Of a stretch of 64,000 bases of DNA, positions 9,259 to 18,557 are shown one piece after another. The notes under the pieces were generated by a model, which saw only the letters and a list, made by a program, of their open reading frames with translations, made no database searches and was not told where the DNA came from. The position numbers and the translations under genes are program-made. Position 1 is the stretch's first letter. Each line of letters begins with the position of its first letter. This stretch comes from Thermoguttaceae bacterium (GTDB lineage: Bacteria; Planctomycetota; Planctomycetia; Pirellulales; Thermoguttaceae): the NCBI GenBank assembly GCA_017937485.1, contig JAGBDN010000009.1:16364-80363 (forward strand), read 5' to 3'.

Positions 9259-10731
9259 ATGTTTGAGTCCTTAACCGACCGATTAAGCGCCGCGTTCCGC
9301 GCGATGACGGGGCAAGGTCGCCTTACCGAATCGAATATTCGCGAGGGGATGAACCTCGTCCGCCAAGCGTTGCTCGAAGCGGACGCGAACGTCGAAACGA
9401 CGCGCAAGTTCGTCGATTCCGTTCAAGAAAAGGTTCTCGGGCTCGAAGTTTCCCGCGCGTTGAACCCGACGCAACAAATTTTGAAGATCGTCAACGACGA
9501 GTTGATCGCGCTGATGGGCCCGGTCGACCATTCGCTTCCGGAAAAGAAGCCGTTCGCGACGATTATGCTTTGCGGGTTGCAAGGGTCGGGTAAAACGACG
9601 AGTTGCGGCAAATTGGGGAAACGTCTCTTGGCCGCCGGTCGCAAACCGATGTTCGTCGCCGCCGACTTGCAGCGCCCCGCCGCGATCGACCAGCTTGAAG
9701 TCTTGGGCGGTCAGCTCGGCGTTCCGGTCTTCGTCGACCGCGAATCGAAAGACCCGGTCGACGTTTGCCGTCGCGCGCTGAAAGAGGCGAAGGACAAGGG
9801 CGTCGACGTCGTTATCCTCGACACCGCCGGGCGTTTGCACGTCGACGAAGAGTTGATGGCGCAACTGAACCAAATCGAGCGCAAAGTCCAGCCCGACCAA
9901 GTTTACTTCGTCGTCGACGCGATGACCGGGCAAGACGCGGTCAACAGCGCCAAGGCGTTTAACGACGCGCTCGAACTCGACGGCGTTATTTTGACGAAGC
10001 TCGACGGCGACGCTCGCGGCGGCGCGGCGCTTTCCGTCAAGTCGGTTACCGGCGTTCCGATCAAATTCATCGGGGTCGGCGAAACGCTCGACGCGCTCGA
10101 AGACTTCCATCCGGAACGGATGGCGAGCCGAATGCTCGGGATGGGCGACGTGATGACGCTCATCGAAACGGCGCAAGCGAAGTTCGACGAAGAAGAACTC
10201 CGCCGCCAACAAGAGCAAATGGAAAAGGGCGTCTTTACGCTCGACGACTTCCGCAAGCAAATGTCGCAAGCGAGCCGTCTCGGTTCGATGAGCAAGATTA
10301 TGAGCTTCATTCCGGGGATGAGCCGCCTCAGCGGAATGCTCGGCGAACTGAACGTCGACCCGGACAAAGAAATGCGCAAGATCGGCGGGATCATCGACTC
10401 GATGACGCCGGAAGAACGCCGCCGCCCGGACATTATCGACCTGCGCCGCAAAAAGCGCATCGCCGCCGGCGCCGGGGTCGAAACGTCGCAAGTCAACGAA
10501 TTGTTGAAGATGCACGAGCGAATGGCGACGATGGTCAAGAGCTTCTCGTCGATGGGAATGGGCGACCGAATGCGCGCGATGCAGCAAATGACGCAACAAG
10601 CGTCGGTCAATCCGTTCGGAATGTTCGGCCCGATGAAAAAGGGCTCGACCGGCAAACGCCTCACCCCGAAAGAACGCGCCGAGCAACGCAAACGCCTTGA
10701 AAAAGAGCGTCGCAAGAAGAAGCGCAAGTAA
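9259..10731 (+). CDS. ffh: Signal recognition particle protein Ffh
   Basis: A 490-residue SRP54 GTPase that, with 4.5S RNA, delivers nascent membrane and secreted proteins to FtsY. In order: an N-terminal four-helix bundle; the G domain with P-loop GLQGSGKTT (about 106-114), [13 protein letters not shown] and [14 protein letters not shown]; then a methionine-rich M domain (about 300-450) ending in a Lys/Arg tail. Length and order are standard. No good Shine-Dalgarno precedes the ATG. It heads the ffh-rpsP-trmD-rplS cluster. Confidence 0.97.
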   Translation: MFESLTDRLSAAFRAMTGQGRLTESNIREGMNLVRQALLEADANVETTRKFVDSVQEKVLGLEVSRALNPTQQILKIVNDELIALMGPVDHSLPEKKPFATIMLCGLQGSGKTTSCGKLGKRLLAAGRKPMFVAADLQRPAAIDQLEVLGGQLGVPVFVDRESKDPVDVCRRALKEAKDKGVDVVILDTAGRLHVDEELMAQLNQIERKVQPDQVYFVVDAMTGQDAVNSAKAFNDALELDGVILTKLDGDARGGAALSVKSVTGVPIKFIGVGETLDALEDFHPERMASRMLGMGDVMTLIETAQAKFDEEELRRQQEQMEKGVFTLDDFRKQMSQASRLGSMSKIMSFIPGMSRLSGMLGELNVDPDKEMRKIGGIIDSMTPEERRRPDIIDLRRKKRIAAGAGVETSQVNELLKMHERMATMVKSFSSMGMGDRMRAMQQMTQQASVNPFGMFGPMKKGSTGKRLTPKERAEQRKRLEKERRKKKRK

Positions 10732-11101
10732 GAAACGACGCGAAAAAGCGACGTCGGTAAATTTTGCCGAAAAGTCGGTAAAAACGAAAAAAGAGAAAAG
10801 ACAAACGACCGGTTAAACGTTCCGGTCGCCGCGGCGCAAAGCGAAAACGCCGCGTTTCCCGAGTTTCGACGTTAATTAAGAGAAACCGGGTGATTTAGAG
10901 AATATTTAAGTTGGTTGGAAACGCCCTCTTAAATCGAGTCGACGTTGGAGGTTGGCGCCGCGACGTTCGCGCTTGGCGGACGAGTCCCCCCGAAACTCGG
11001 GCGGTCGCGCCGAAAAGGTCGACGGTAAACGAACCGAATCGCCGAAAATTTCGGACGATTCGAAAAAAATAACGAAATACCTTTTGACGAAGGAGTTTTA
11101 A
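10732..11101. other. Leader of rpsP
   Basis: 370 bases with no gene. It holds two short GC-rich hairpins, GACCGG/CCGGTC near 10807-10828 and CGCGGCG/CGCCGCG near 10831-10856, then AAGGAG just before the rpsP start. Whether this is a regulatory leader or simple spacer is open. Confidence 0.4.
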
Positions 11102-11428
11102 GTGGCTGTTAAAATTCGTATGAAGAAGTTCGGTCGCAAGCACCGCCCGTTTTTCCGCGTTGTCGCCGTCGACGCTCGTTGCCCGCGCGACGGTCGCGTT
11201 TTGGAAGAACTCGGTTACTATGACCCGATGGTTCCGGAAACCGACGCTCGCGTCGTTCTCAAGAACGAACGCGTCGCTTATTGGCTCGGCGTCGGCGCTC
11301 AACCGACCGACAAATGCGCCGTTTTGATCAAAAAGTACGGCCCGAACGGCAAATGCCTCGAAGCGCAAAAAGCCGCGCAAGAACGTTTGGCCCAAAGCCG
11401 TCGTCGCCCGACCGTCGACGCCGAATAA
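11102..11428 (+). CDS. rpsP: 30S ribosomal protein bS16
   Basis: A 108-residue bS16, a 16S rRNA-binding protein needed for 30S assembly. The N-terminus VKIRMKKFGRKHRPFFRVV and the motif 'DGRVLEELGYYDP' are diagnostic. It starts at a GTG with AGGAG about 8 nt upstream. The C-terminus is a short basic extension. In most bacteria rimM follows rpsP; here a 209-nt gap and then trmD follow. Confidence 0.97.
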   Translation: MAVKIRMKKFGRKHRPFFRVVAVDARCPRDGRVLEELGYYDPMVPETDARVVLKNERVAYWLGVGAQPTDKCAVLIKKYGPNGKCLEAQKAAQERLAQSRRRPTVDAE

Positions 11429-11637
11429 TTTCGGTTCGACGCTCGAACGAGCGAAATTGAGTAAATTTTTTGCGGAGCGAAGACGCGAGCGCGTCGAAAA
11501 CTCCGATAATTTGTCGTCGACCGCCTGTTAAAATGGGCGCGAGTCGGCCGAATTCGAAACGAGTCGAGATTTTCGAAACGAAATAACGGCTCCGAACGAC
11601 GGCGACCGATTTTTCGCGGCCCGGGGGTATAAAGCGA

Positions 11638-12486
11638 ATGCGATTCGACGTTTTGACGTTGTTTCCCGGAATTTTTGAAGGTTATCTTTCGGAAAGTCTG
11701 TTGAAAGACGCGATCGAACGCGGCGCGCTCGAAGTTTGCCTCCACAATATGCGGGACTGGGCGAACGACAAACACAACACGATGGACGACCGGCCTTTCG
11801 GAGGCGGGCCCGGCATGGTGTTGAAAGTCGACAGAATCGTCCCTTGCGTCGAAGAGGTGCAAACGTACGCCGAGCGACCCGGTCGTTTGGTGATGTTGAC
11901 GCCGCAAGGCCGTCCGTTGACGCAGCGCGTCGTCGAAGAGTTGGCTCAAGAAGAGCGGATTCTTCTGTTGTGCGGACGTTACGAAGGGTTCGATCAGCGC
12001 GTCGTAGAAATCCTGCAGCCTGACGAAATATCCATCGGGGACTACGTTTTGAACGGCGGGGAAGTTGCGGCGGCGGTCGTTATCGATTCCGTTATGCGTT
12101 TGATTCCGGGCGTGTTGGGAGACGAAAATTCGGCGGTGGTCGATTCGTTCTCCTCGGGAAACCGGCTCCTCGAAGAAGACCAATACACGCGACCGCGCGA
12201 ATATCGCGGTTTGACCGTTCCGGAAATCCTCCTGAGCGGCGACCACGGCGCGATCGAGCGTTGGCGATCGAGCAACCGCAGAGAAAAAACGCTGGCTCGG
12301 CGTCCCGATTTGTTGGACGGCGAGGAAACGAAGATCGACGAAGACGAGAAAAAGAAGAAAAAAAAGAAGCGACCGAAGAAAACGGAAGAACCGGAAGCGG
12401 TCGCGGAATCGGAAAACGTCGCCGAAGCGAAGCCGAGCGAAACGCCGGAAGCCGTCGACGCGACCGAAACGAACGTCGACGTTTGA
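11638..12486 (+). CDS. trmD: tRNA (guanine-N1)-methyltransferase TrmD
   Basis: Makes m1G37 in tRNAs reading CNN codons, preventing +1 frameshifts, with SAM bound in a trefoil knot. The opening 'MRFDVLTLFPGIFEGYL' and DDRPFGGGPGMV, LLCGRYEGFDQRV and DYVLNGGEVAA knot motifs are all present. The catalytic domain ends near residue 235 with 'RRPDLL'. After it come about 45 residues of Lys run (seven in a row) and Glu/Ala/Pro repeats not found in usual TrmD. A GGGGG precedes the ATG. Part of the rpsP-trmD-rplS cluster. Confidence 0.96.
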   Translation: MRFDVLTLFPGIFEGYLSESLLKDAIERGALEVCLHNMRDWANDKHNTMDDRPFGGGPGMVLKVDRIVPCVEEVQTYAERPGRLVMLTPQGRPLTQRVVEELAQEERILLLCGRYEGFDQRVVEILQPDEISIGDYVLNGGEVAAAVVIDSVMRLIPGVLGDENSAVVDSFSSGNRLLEEDQYTRPREYRGLTVPEILLSGDHGAIERWRSSNRREKTLARRPDLLDGEETKIDEDEKKKKKKKRPKKTEEPEAVAESENVAEAKPSETPEAVDATETNVDV

Positions 12487-12669
12487 TTTTCGAAAACAAT
12501 AAAAGGGGCGAGTTAATTGGAATCGGCGATTCGAGCGAATCGCGACGAGCGTTCCGACGAGACGTCGGGGAATACGTTTCCAATTTTCTTTCTAGTCCGG
12601 CGCGGTTTGCCGGAAGTTTTTAACGCCGCCTTTCCGAGAAAAAAATCAAGAAATTGAAGGAATATATCC

Positions 12670-13122
12670 GTGAGTCAAGATCTCATTCGTTTAGTTGAAG
12701 CTCGCGCTAAAAAAGAGAGCGTTTCCAAATTTGAAATCGGCGACGTCGTCAACGTTCACTGCAAGATTCTCGAAGGCGACAAAGAACGCATTCAAATCTT
12801 CAACGGCGTCGTCATCGCGCGCAACGGCGGCGGGGCGTCCGAAATGTTCACCGTTCGTCGCATCGTCGCCGGCGAAGGCGTCGAACGCAAGTTCCCGGTT
12901 CACAGCCCGCGTATCGCGAAAATCGAAGTCGTTCGTTCTTCGGTCGTTCGTCGCGCGAAACTCTACTTCCTCCGCGACCGCGTTGGGAAACGCACCCGTT
13001 TGGCCGCGCGCCGCGTGGAACGCGACACGACGCAACAAACCGGCGCGAAGGTTATGAAACGCGGGAAGAAGGCCGCGCGCGCTCGTCGCGAAGCCGCCGC
13101 CGCGAAGAAAGCCGCCGAATAA
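12670..13122 (+). CDS. rplS: 50S ribosomal protein bL19
   Basis: A 150-residue bL19, located at the 30S-50S interface. '[30 protein letters not shown]' and '[17 protein letters not shown]' are family signatures, as is YFLRDRVGK. The start is a GTG with GAAGGA 8 nt upstream. A C-terminal tail of about 35 Lys/Arg/Ala residues is longer than in E. coli (115 residues). It is the last gene of the cluster, followed 25 nt later by a strong terminator. Confidence 0.97.
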   Translation: MSQDLIRLVEARAKKESVSKFEIGDVVNVHCKILEGDKERIQIFNGVVIARNGGGASEMFTVRRIVAGEGVERKFPVHSPRIAKIEVVRSSVVRRAKLYFLRDRVGKRTRLAARRVERDTTQQTGAKVMKRGKKAARARREAAAAKKAAE

Positions 13123-13147
13123 TCGCCGCTTAACGTTCGTCAAAACG

Positions 13148-13197
13148 ACGACGCGAACGTAAGACGCTTCAACGTCCGACGTTCGCGTCGTTTTTTC
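13148..13197 (+). terminator. Rho-independent terminator of rplS
   Basis: A 13-bp perfect stem, ACGACGCGAACGT at 13148-13160 with ACGTTCGCGTCGT at 13179-13191, followed by six T. Well placed to end the ffh-rplS cluster. Confidence 0.9.
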
Positions 13198-13681
13198 TTG
13201 CCGTTTTCAACGCGGCGCGCTTAACGAACTCGGCTTGGCGTTTGCCTATTTTGCTTATTTTCTCTTGTCGGCGCGTTTTTCTTCGAGCGTCGAGGGCGGA
13301 GCGTCGACGGGTGCGTCGCGGATATTAACGCGGCGACGAACGACGAGTCTTAATTCTTCAAGGGAAACGTTTAGTTCAAGCAAAGACCGACGTGCGCGGC
13401 GCCTCCGACGGTTTGCAAGGCGGCGCCGGCGATTTTCCCGAAGAGATTTTGAACGGACCTTGGCAAGAATGGGCGCGATCGACGCCGACGATAAAAAAGG
13501 AAAGGCCGACGCGACGCGTCGGAAAATTTTACCGACGGCGGCGAACGGGGAAACGTCGCGAAAAAGAAACGGGAAAGGGAAGCGAAAGGGGCGGAAAAAC
13601 GCGAAACGCCGCGTCGACCGACGGGAAAAATCGGGGCGCGGCGTTTGCGCAAGTTATTTAACGAAAAACGTTAGGGCGAGA
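13198..13681. other. Non-coding region between converging genes
   Basis: 484 bases between the rplS terminator and the end of the minus-strand oxidoreductase gene. Open frames here are Arg/Lys-rich and lack start signals. I see no gene and no second strong terminator for the minus strand. Confidence 0.4.
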
Positions 13682-14989
13682 TCAGACTTCCCAACCTTCG
13701 CGGTATTCCGTTTGCAGGAACTTGTTCGCGTCGGCGTTGTTGACGATCTTCATCGCCTTCGCGTCCCATTCCAGCTTGACCTTGCCCGCGCGGAGCGAAA
13801 CGGCGCCGAGTTGCACCGCTTCCGAAAGACGACCGGCGTACTCGAAGTTGCAGAGCGGCGTCGATTTGCCGCCGTCGATGATCGCGTTGACCCATTCGCG
13901 GTGATGGCCCGCCGATTTCGGAATCGACGGCGCCGGACGTTCGTATTTTTCGTATTTGTCGGTCGGATAAAGGCGAATCGTGCCGTAGTCCGCTTCCAAA
14001 ATCCCTTCGTCGCCGACGAAGATAACGCCCATCCCGAGGTTCGCCAGTTTCTTTTCGGCGATGACCTTCGGACGACGCTTGCCGTCGTACCAAGTGAGCG
14101 GGAGCGTTTTGCCGTTCCATTCGAATTCGTAACGGCATTCGACGTCGAGCGGGCAGCACATCGGGCTGATTTCCGTGTCGCACGTCGCTTCGATCGTCTT
14201 CGGATATTGCAGATCGAGCGCCCAGAACGGCAAGTCCATCAGGTGGCAGGCCATATCGCCGAACGTGCCGGTGCCGAACGGCCAATAGCCGCGCCAACGC
14301 GCCGGGACGTAGCACGGATTGTAGTCGACCCATTGCGCCGGGCCGAGCCATTCGTCCCAGTGGAAGTGTTTCGGAACGTCGAATTTTTCTTTCGACGGTT
14401 CCGGATAACCGCCCCAACCTTTGCCGCACCAAACGTGAACTTCTTGCGTTTCGCCGATCGCGCCCGCTTGAACCAGCTCGACGACGCGGCGATAGTTTTC
14501 GGTCGCGTGAATGACCGTTCCCATTTGCGTCGCGAGGTTCTTTTCCTTCGCAACCTTTTGCATCGCGCGGATTTCGGCGACGTCGTGCGCGAGCGGTTTT
14601 TCGCAGAAGCAAGGAATGCCGCGCTTCATCGCCGCCAACGATTGGACGGCGTGCGTGTGGTCGGGGCCGCTGACGAGAACGCAGTCGAGGTCTTTCATTT
14701 CGTCGAACATCGTTCGATAATCGTAAAAACGTTTCGCGTCCTTATATTTGGCGCCTTGCGACGCGAGCGTGTTTTCGTCGACGTCGCAAAGAGCGGCGAT
14801 ATTGACGAGGTCGTGCGGAAGTTCGTTGATGTTCCCGGCGCCGCGACCGCCGATCCCGATGACGGCGATGTTCAGCTTCGACGAAGCGTCTTTAGCGCGG
14901 GCGACATACGGGGAAGCGACGCCCGAAACGCTCAAAGCGGCGGCGGAAAGCGCGGACGTTTTCAAGAATTGACGACGATTAAGAGCCAT
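13682..14989 (-). CDS. Tat-exported Gfo/Idh/MocA family oxidoreductase
   Basis: A 435-residue NAD(P)-dependent oxidoreductase of the Gfo/Idh/MocA family. The ATG has GGAGG 5 nt upstream and starts a twin-arginine signal (NRRQFLKTSALSAAALSVSG). The Rossmann fold begins NIAVIGIGGRGAGNI, and the substrate domain has 'CEKPLAHDV', the usual lysine of this family, at about residue 140. The C-terminal part (HREWVNAIIDGG, LCNFEYAGRLSEAVQLG) matches the planctomycete/Bacteroidetes exported subgroup, thought to act on sugars or cyclitols in the periplasm. The true substrate is unknown. Confidence 0.93.
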   Translation of the reverse strand: MALNRRQFLKTSALSAAALSVSGVASPYVARAKDASSKLNIAVIGIGGRGAGNINELPHDLVNIAALCDVDENTLASQGAKYKDAKRFYDYRTMFDEMKDLDCVLVSGPDHTHAVQSLAAMKRGIPCFCEKPLAHDVAEIRAMQKVAKEKNLATQMGTVIHATENYRRVVELVQAGAIGETQEVHVWCGKGWGGYPEPSKEKFDVPKHFHWDEWLGPAQWVDYNPCYVPARWRGYWPFGTGTFGDMACHLMDLPFWALDLQYPKTIEATCDTEISPMCCPLDVECRYEFEWNGKTLPLTWYDGKRRPKVIAEKKLANLGMGVIFVGDEGILEADYGTIRLYPTDKYEKYERPAPSIPKSAGHHREWVNAIIDGGKSTPLCNFEYAGRLSEAVQLGAVSLRAGKVKLEWDAKAMKIVNNADANKFLQTEYREGWEV

Positions 14990-15264
14990 CGCGGCCTCCT
15001 TATTGGGTAAAATGGCGAAAATGGGTGGAATGAATGGGCGCGTCGGCGACGAAACGGCGGGAGGGAACCGCTCGCCCGTCGGCGCGTCGACGCCGTTTTT
15101 ATCGGTTCTTTCGAACGCTTCGGCGTCGGAAATTTTGCGTAAAATCGTTAAAAACGCTAAAATTTGCCGTCGAGCGGCAAGAAAATCGCGCAAAATCCGC
15201 TCGACGCGTCGCGTTTTCAACGATTTTACGTCAAACGGCGGCGAATTTCAAGCGAAAAAACGGA

Positions 15265-16443
15265 TTATTCCGGCGTTTTTTCCAATTCGTTCAAGAGCGC
15301 GACGAACCAAGAGCGGTTGTCGGCGCCGCAATACGTCATCCGCCCGCCCATTCGACTGAACGTTTTGCAGTAGCGGTGATAATAAGCCGGGTCGGTTTGC
15401 GGCGGTTCGCCGTCGCGCGTCCAATCCCAAGTCGACTCGGCGAGGTCGACGACGTGAATTGCGAAGTCGGTAATCGAGCGGCCCTCTTGGCGGGCGACGT
15501 TGCGCGACATCGCGAGCGACTTTTCGAAAATCATCGGCGACAAGACCGCGGAGCCGACCGAGAGATAAACGCCTCCTTCGAGCTTCGAAACGGAGTCGGC
15601 GTAAAGGAGGAAATCGCGCTGGGCCGCCCGCCCGATGGCGGCGCAGTCGTTCGCCGGGTGCGTGTAAATGATGTCGCAGCCGATCATTGGGCCGCAGGTG
15701 AAGCGGACGTCGGCGCGTCGGGTTCGAAACGCGGTCGAGTATTCGCGGAACGGGTGCGCGATTTCGAGCTTGCCGTCCGGGAGCGCGAAACGGCGTTTGG
15801 CGCGAAGCAGGTCGGCGGCGGCCGCGGCGCGGTCGAGCGTTTCGGCAAGTTGGGCAAGCTCGGCGCTTTGCGACGCGGCGGAGGGGAAGGGCGGGACGGC
15901 TTCGTCGGCGATTTTCGCCCCGGCGTCGATCGCGTCGCGCAGTTCGGCGTCGGTCGGGATTTCGAAACCCTCGTCGAGAATCGTTTGGCCGACCGACGCG
16001 CCGTACCCGAGGCCCCGGTAAGCGCCGACGACGATCGCTAAGTTAATAAAGCGTCCGGTTTCCTCCCAAATGCCGAACTGGCCTTCGGTCGCGTAACGCC
16101 GGACGTCCTCGCCCGATTCGCCTTGGAACGCGAACTCCCAGTCGTGAATGACGCCGGCGCCGTTCGTCGTTAAGTGCGTCAGCCAACCGCCTTCCGCCAA
16201 ACGGGAAAGAACCGGGCCGAGACCGTTCTTAATCGAGTGCGCGCCGTATGTTAGGACGCGAGAAGAGCCGAGTTTTTTAGCGCGTCGGAGTTCGGCGGCG
16301 GTCGCTTCGACGTCGCGAAACGCTTCGTCGGTCAGCGTAACGGGATAGGTCGCCGGGTCGATCGCGTCGCGGCGAATATCGAGCTTGTTGACGCGGCGGG
16401 CAAGGGGGAAAATTTCTAAACGGTCGCGGGAAAATAGGGACAT
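15265..16443 (-). CDS. Deoxyhypusine-synthase-like protein
   Basis: 392 residues. The central part, 'GGWLTHLTTNGAGVIHDWEF' followed by GESGEDVR, closely resembles the NAD-binding 'NGAGxIHDxE...SEDV' block of deoxyhypusine/homospermidine synthases. 'GCDIIYTHPANDCAAIGRAA' resembles the later Rossmann part. The lysine that forms the enzyme-substrate imine in deoxyhypusine synthase is not visible where expected, and no eIF5A target is expected in bacteria. I therefore infer a related NAD-dependent enzyme, or a non-catalytic relative, rather than true deoxyhypusine synthase. It ends 275 nt from the next gene, with no Shine-Dalgarno at the ATG. Confidence 0.5.
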   Translation of the reverse strand: MSLFSRDRLEIFPLARRVNKLDIRRDAIDPATYPVTLTDEAFRDVEATAAELRRAKKLGSSRVLTYGAHSIKNGLGPVLSRLAEGGWLTHLTTNGAGVIHDWEFAFQGESGEDVRRYATEGQFGIWEETGRFINLAIVVGAYRGLGYGASVGQTILDEGFEIPTDAELRDAIDAGAKIADEAVPPFPSAASQSAELAQLAETLDRAAAAADLLRAKRRFALPDGKLEIAHPFREYSTAFRTRRADVRFTCGPMIGCDIIYTHPANDCAAIGRAAQRDFLLYADSVSKLEGGVYLSVGSAVLSPMIFEKSLAMSRNVARQEGRSITDFAIHVVDLAESTWDWTRDGEPPQTDPAYYHRYCKTFSRMGGRMTYCGADNRSWFVALLNELEKTPE

Positions 16444-16513
16444 AACGCGGAAAGTTGGGGTAAATAAGGGAAGTGGGGGAATGGGGAATGACGGCGGGAA
16501 GTCGGCGCGATTT

Positions 16514-17221
16514 TTAATTTTCGCCGGATTCGCGAATTTGCGTCGCTTTAAAACGGTTGAGCGCGAACTCTTCTAAAAAACGACGTAATTCTTTAATCAT
16601 CGCCGCCGCCGATTTGGCGGTTGGAACGACGTCGAGGCCGCGCATAAAGAGCGTCAGCCCCGGCGTTTTATACGCCGTTTTTACTCGTTCCGCGACGAGG
16701 ATTATTTGGTCGATCGTCTCGGACGCCAGTTCGCGGCGCGTTTGGTCGCGAAGTTCGAGCGCCGCTTGAATTTCCGGCGCAATTTCCGCTTGAAGACGCT
16801 CTTCGACGGTCGGCGGTTTGACGCCGGTTTTGAGCCAACGTTCGAACGCGTCGACGTCGTTTTTGTCAACCAACGCAAGATCGAATTTCTTCGCGACCGC
16901 CTTGACGAGCGGCCCGGACGCCTTGCCGAAGTCGGCGACGAGCGTTTCGACCGAGTCCGGTTCGCCGATTTCGGGAACGACGCCGTTTTGGAAGTCGACG
17001 ACGCGAGCGACAAAACCTTCCGGCGTTTTGCCGAGTTTTTGACGTTCTTTTTGAAGCGTCTTTTTAAATTTAAGGAGTTCCGTTTTGAGTTCCGAGATCG
17101 ACGGCGCTTGAAAGGTCGCCAACAGTTCTTCGAGCGCTTTCAGCTCTTTTTGTGCGGCGGCGTTCAAAACCGGAGTCAAGGCTTGAAAGGCTTGCAACAA
17201 CGGCGATTTTTCTTCTTTCAT
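16514..17221 (-). CDS. Helical partner protein of the ParA-type ATPase (unknown)
   Basis: A 235-residue, largely helical, charged protein with no recognised family. Residues about 20-70 (LKALEELLATFQAP, LKTELLKFKKTLQKERQKLG) look like a coiled coil. A second helical region lies at about 150-235 and ends in 'IKELRRFLEEFALNRFKATQ'. Its ATG overlaps the stop of the ParA-type gene by 4 nt (ATGA), so the two are almost certainly translationally coupled. That position is where a ParB- or McdB-like cargo adaptor would be, but no ParB nuclease-fold or HTH motif is visible. Confidence 0.7.
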   Translation of the reverse strand: MKEEKSPLLQAFQALTPVLNAAAQKELKALEELLATFQAPSISELKTELLKFKKTLQKERQKLGKTPEGFVARVVDFQNGVVPEIGEPDSVETLVADFGKASGPLVKAVAKKFDLALVDKNDVDAFERWLKTGVKPPTVEERLQAEIAPEIQAALELRDQTRRELASETIDQIILVAERVKTAYKTPGLTLFMRGLDVVPTAKSAAAMIKELRRFLEEFALNRFKATQIRESGEN

Positions 17222-18447
17222 TGGTAAATTCTCCGGTAAACTTCGGTCGCGAGACGGCAAAAGTAAGGTTGGGACGCGCCCGGCAAGGCGCCGCCGGCGA
17301 TTCCGTTGACGTAGTTGCCGCCGGAACGGCGCGGAATGAAAACGTCGAGAACGGCGGAACGCTCGGAAGCGTCGGAAAAATGAACGCGATAGTCGTCGCA
17401 GGCCAACTTAATGAGATTTTTATTTTTTTCTTCGAGCGGCGTCAAGCCCTTTTCGTTGTTCGTTCGATTGAGAATCGCGCCGCCGAATTCAAGGAAGGAA
17501 TTAAGATTTTTGCGAGTCTTTCCGAACCAGTTGACGGTTCGCGAAACGGCGTTGACGTCGAACAACTCCGGCGCGGTCGGCATAAAGACGCAGTCGGACG
17601 CGAGAAGAGCGCAAACGGACGACGCGGTCAAACGGGGCGGGCAGTCGAAGAAAACGAAGTCGTATTTTTCGAAAATTTCCGGTTTGTGGAACCAAATGCG
17701 GTGATAGTAACGCGTTTCGAGGCGGCGACTCGCCAACTCGTTGAGGCGGCGGACGTCCTTGTCGTCGAGCGTTTCGTCGGCGGGAATCAGGCGAGCGTTC
17801 GGGAGCCCGAGGAACGGAACGGTTAATTCGTCGAACGTCGCTTGGGTTTGGCCCGGCGTTTCGAGGAGTTTGGTCGACGTCAAGCCTTTTTCGTAAGCGC
17901 CTTGCAGAACGAGCGGTTCGGCGCAGCGTTGCGAGAGCGTGCCTTGGAAGTCGAGGTCGACGACGAGAACGCGGGCCGGGCGGTTCGCTCGACCGTCGAG
18001 GTCGCGGAAATTGCCGGACGCGAGCGCCGCGACGAGGTTCGCCGTCAGCGTCGTTTTGCCGACGCCGCCCTTTAGATTAATGAAAGAAACGATTCGCGTT
18101 TTGTCGCCGCCGGGCGCGGGAGGGCGGTTTTCAATCGGCGTAAATTGGGGGATTTTCTCCGGTTCTAATTCCGTCGGACGCGTCCAAATCGAACTGCTCG
18201 CTTTTAAGACGCGTTCTAAACGTTTTTCCGCTTTCTGATAAAATTGATGAAGTTGGCGCGCCGCGTCCTCCATTTCGCCCAAGTTTTCTTGGAGCGAGTC
18301 GAGAATTTCGCGGTATTCTTCGGCGGACGGTTCTTCGTATTCGTTGCGCGGCGTGAGAATTTTAACGATTTTGCGGCGCAGTTCGTAGAAATCTTCCAAC
18401 TGACGCGCGACAATTTCCGGCGGCGATAATTTTTTCGGCGACGACAT
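17218..18447 (-). CDS. ParA/MinD-type ATPase with N-terminal helical extension
   Basis: A 409-residue deviant-Walker ATPase. The Walker A box KGGVGKTT spans about residues 126-133 and keeps the signature lysine of ParA/MinD proteins. VVDLDFQGTLS follows at about 162-172 (Walker A') and FVFFDCPP at about 264-271 (Walker B). Such proteins form ATP-dependent gradients on nucleoid or membrane and segregate or position cargo. The first about 115 residues are a separate helical domain (YREILDSLQENLGEMEDAAR), unlike the short N-termini of chromosomal ParA. The ATG at 18447 has GGGAG upstream and is preferred over an upstream TTG. No parS-like repeats or parB gene are nearby, so a cargo other than the chromosome origin is likely. 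Confidence 0.88.
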   Translation of the reverse strand: MSSPKKLSPPEIVARQLEDFYELRRKIVKILTPRNEYEEPSAEEYREILDSLQENLGEMEDAARQLHQFYQKAEKRLERVLKASSSIWTRPTELEPEKIPQFTPIENRPPAPGGDKTRIVSFINLKGGVGKTTLTANLVAALASGNFRDLDGRANRPARVLVVDLDFQGTLSQRCAEPLVLQGAYEKGLTSTKLLETPGQTQATFDELTVPFLGLPNARLIPADETLDDKDVRRLNELASRRLETRYYHRIWFHKPEIFEKYDFVFFDCPPRLTASSVCALLASDCVFMPTAPELFDVNAVSRTVNWFGKTRKNLNSFLEFGGAILNRTNNEKGLTPLEEKNKNLIKLACDDYRVHFSDASERSAVLDVFIPRRSGGNYVNGIAGGALPGASQPYFCRLATEVYRRIYQ

Positions 18448-18557
18448 TGCGAAAACTCCCAAACGCGAAGGAAAAAGGGATTGCGTAAAACGATAAACGG
18501 CGAAGTTGGGAAAGTTAGGGGGATTGGGTCGGCGAAATCGCCGCGTCGGCTAACGCT

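Noticed and set aside
13235..15010. A 591-residue plus-strand frame opposite the Gfo/Idh oxidoreductase
   Set aside because: Its composition is that of an antisense shadow, and the Tat-oxidoreductase motifs lie on the minus strand.
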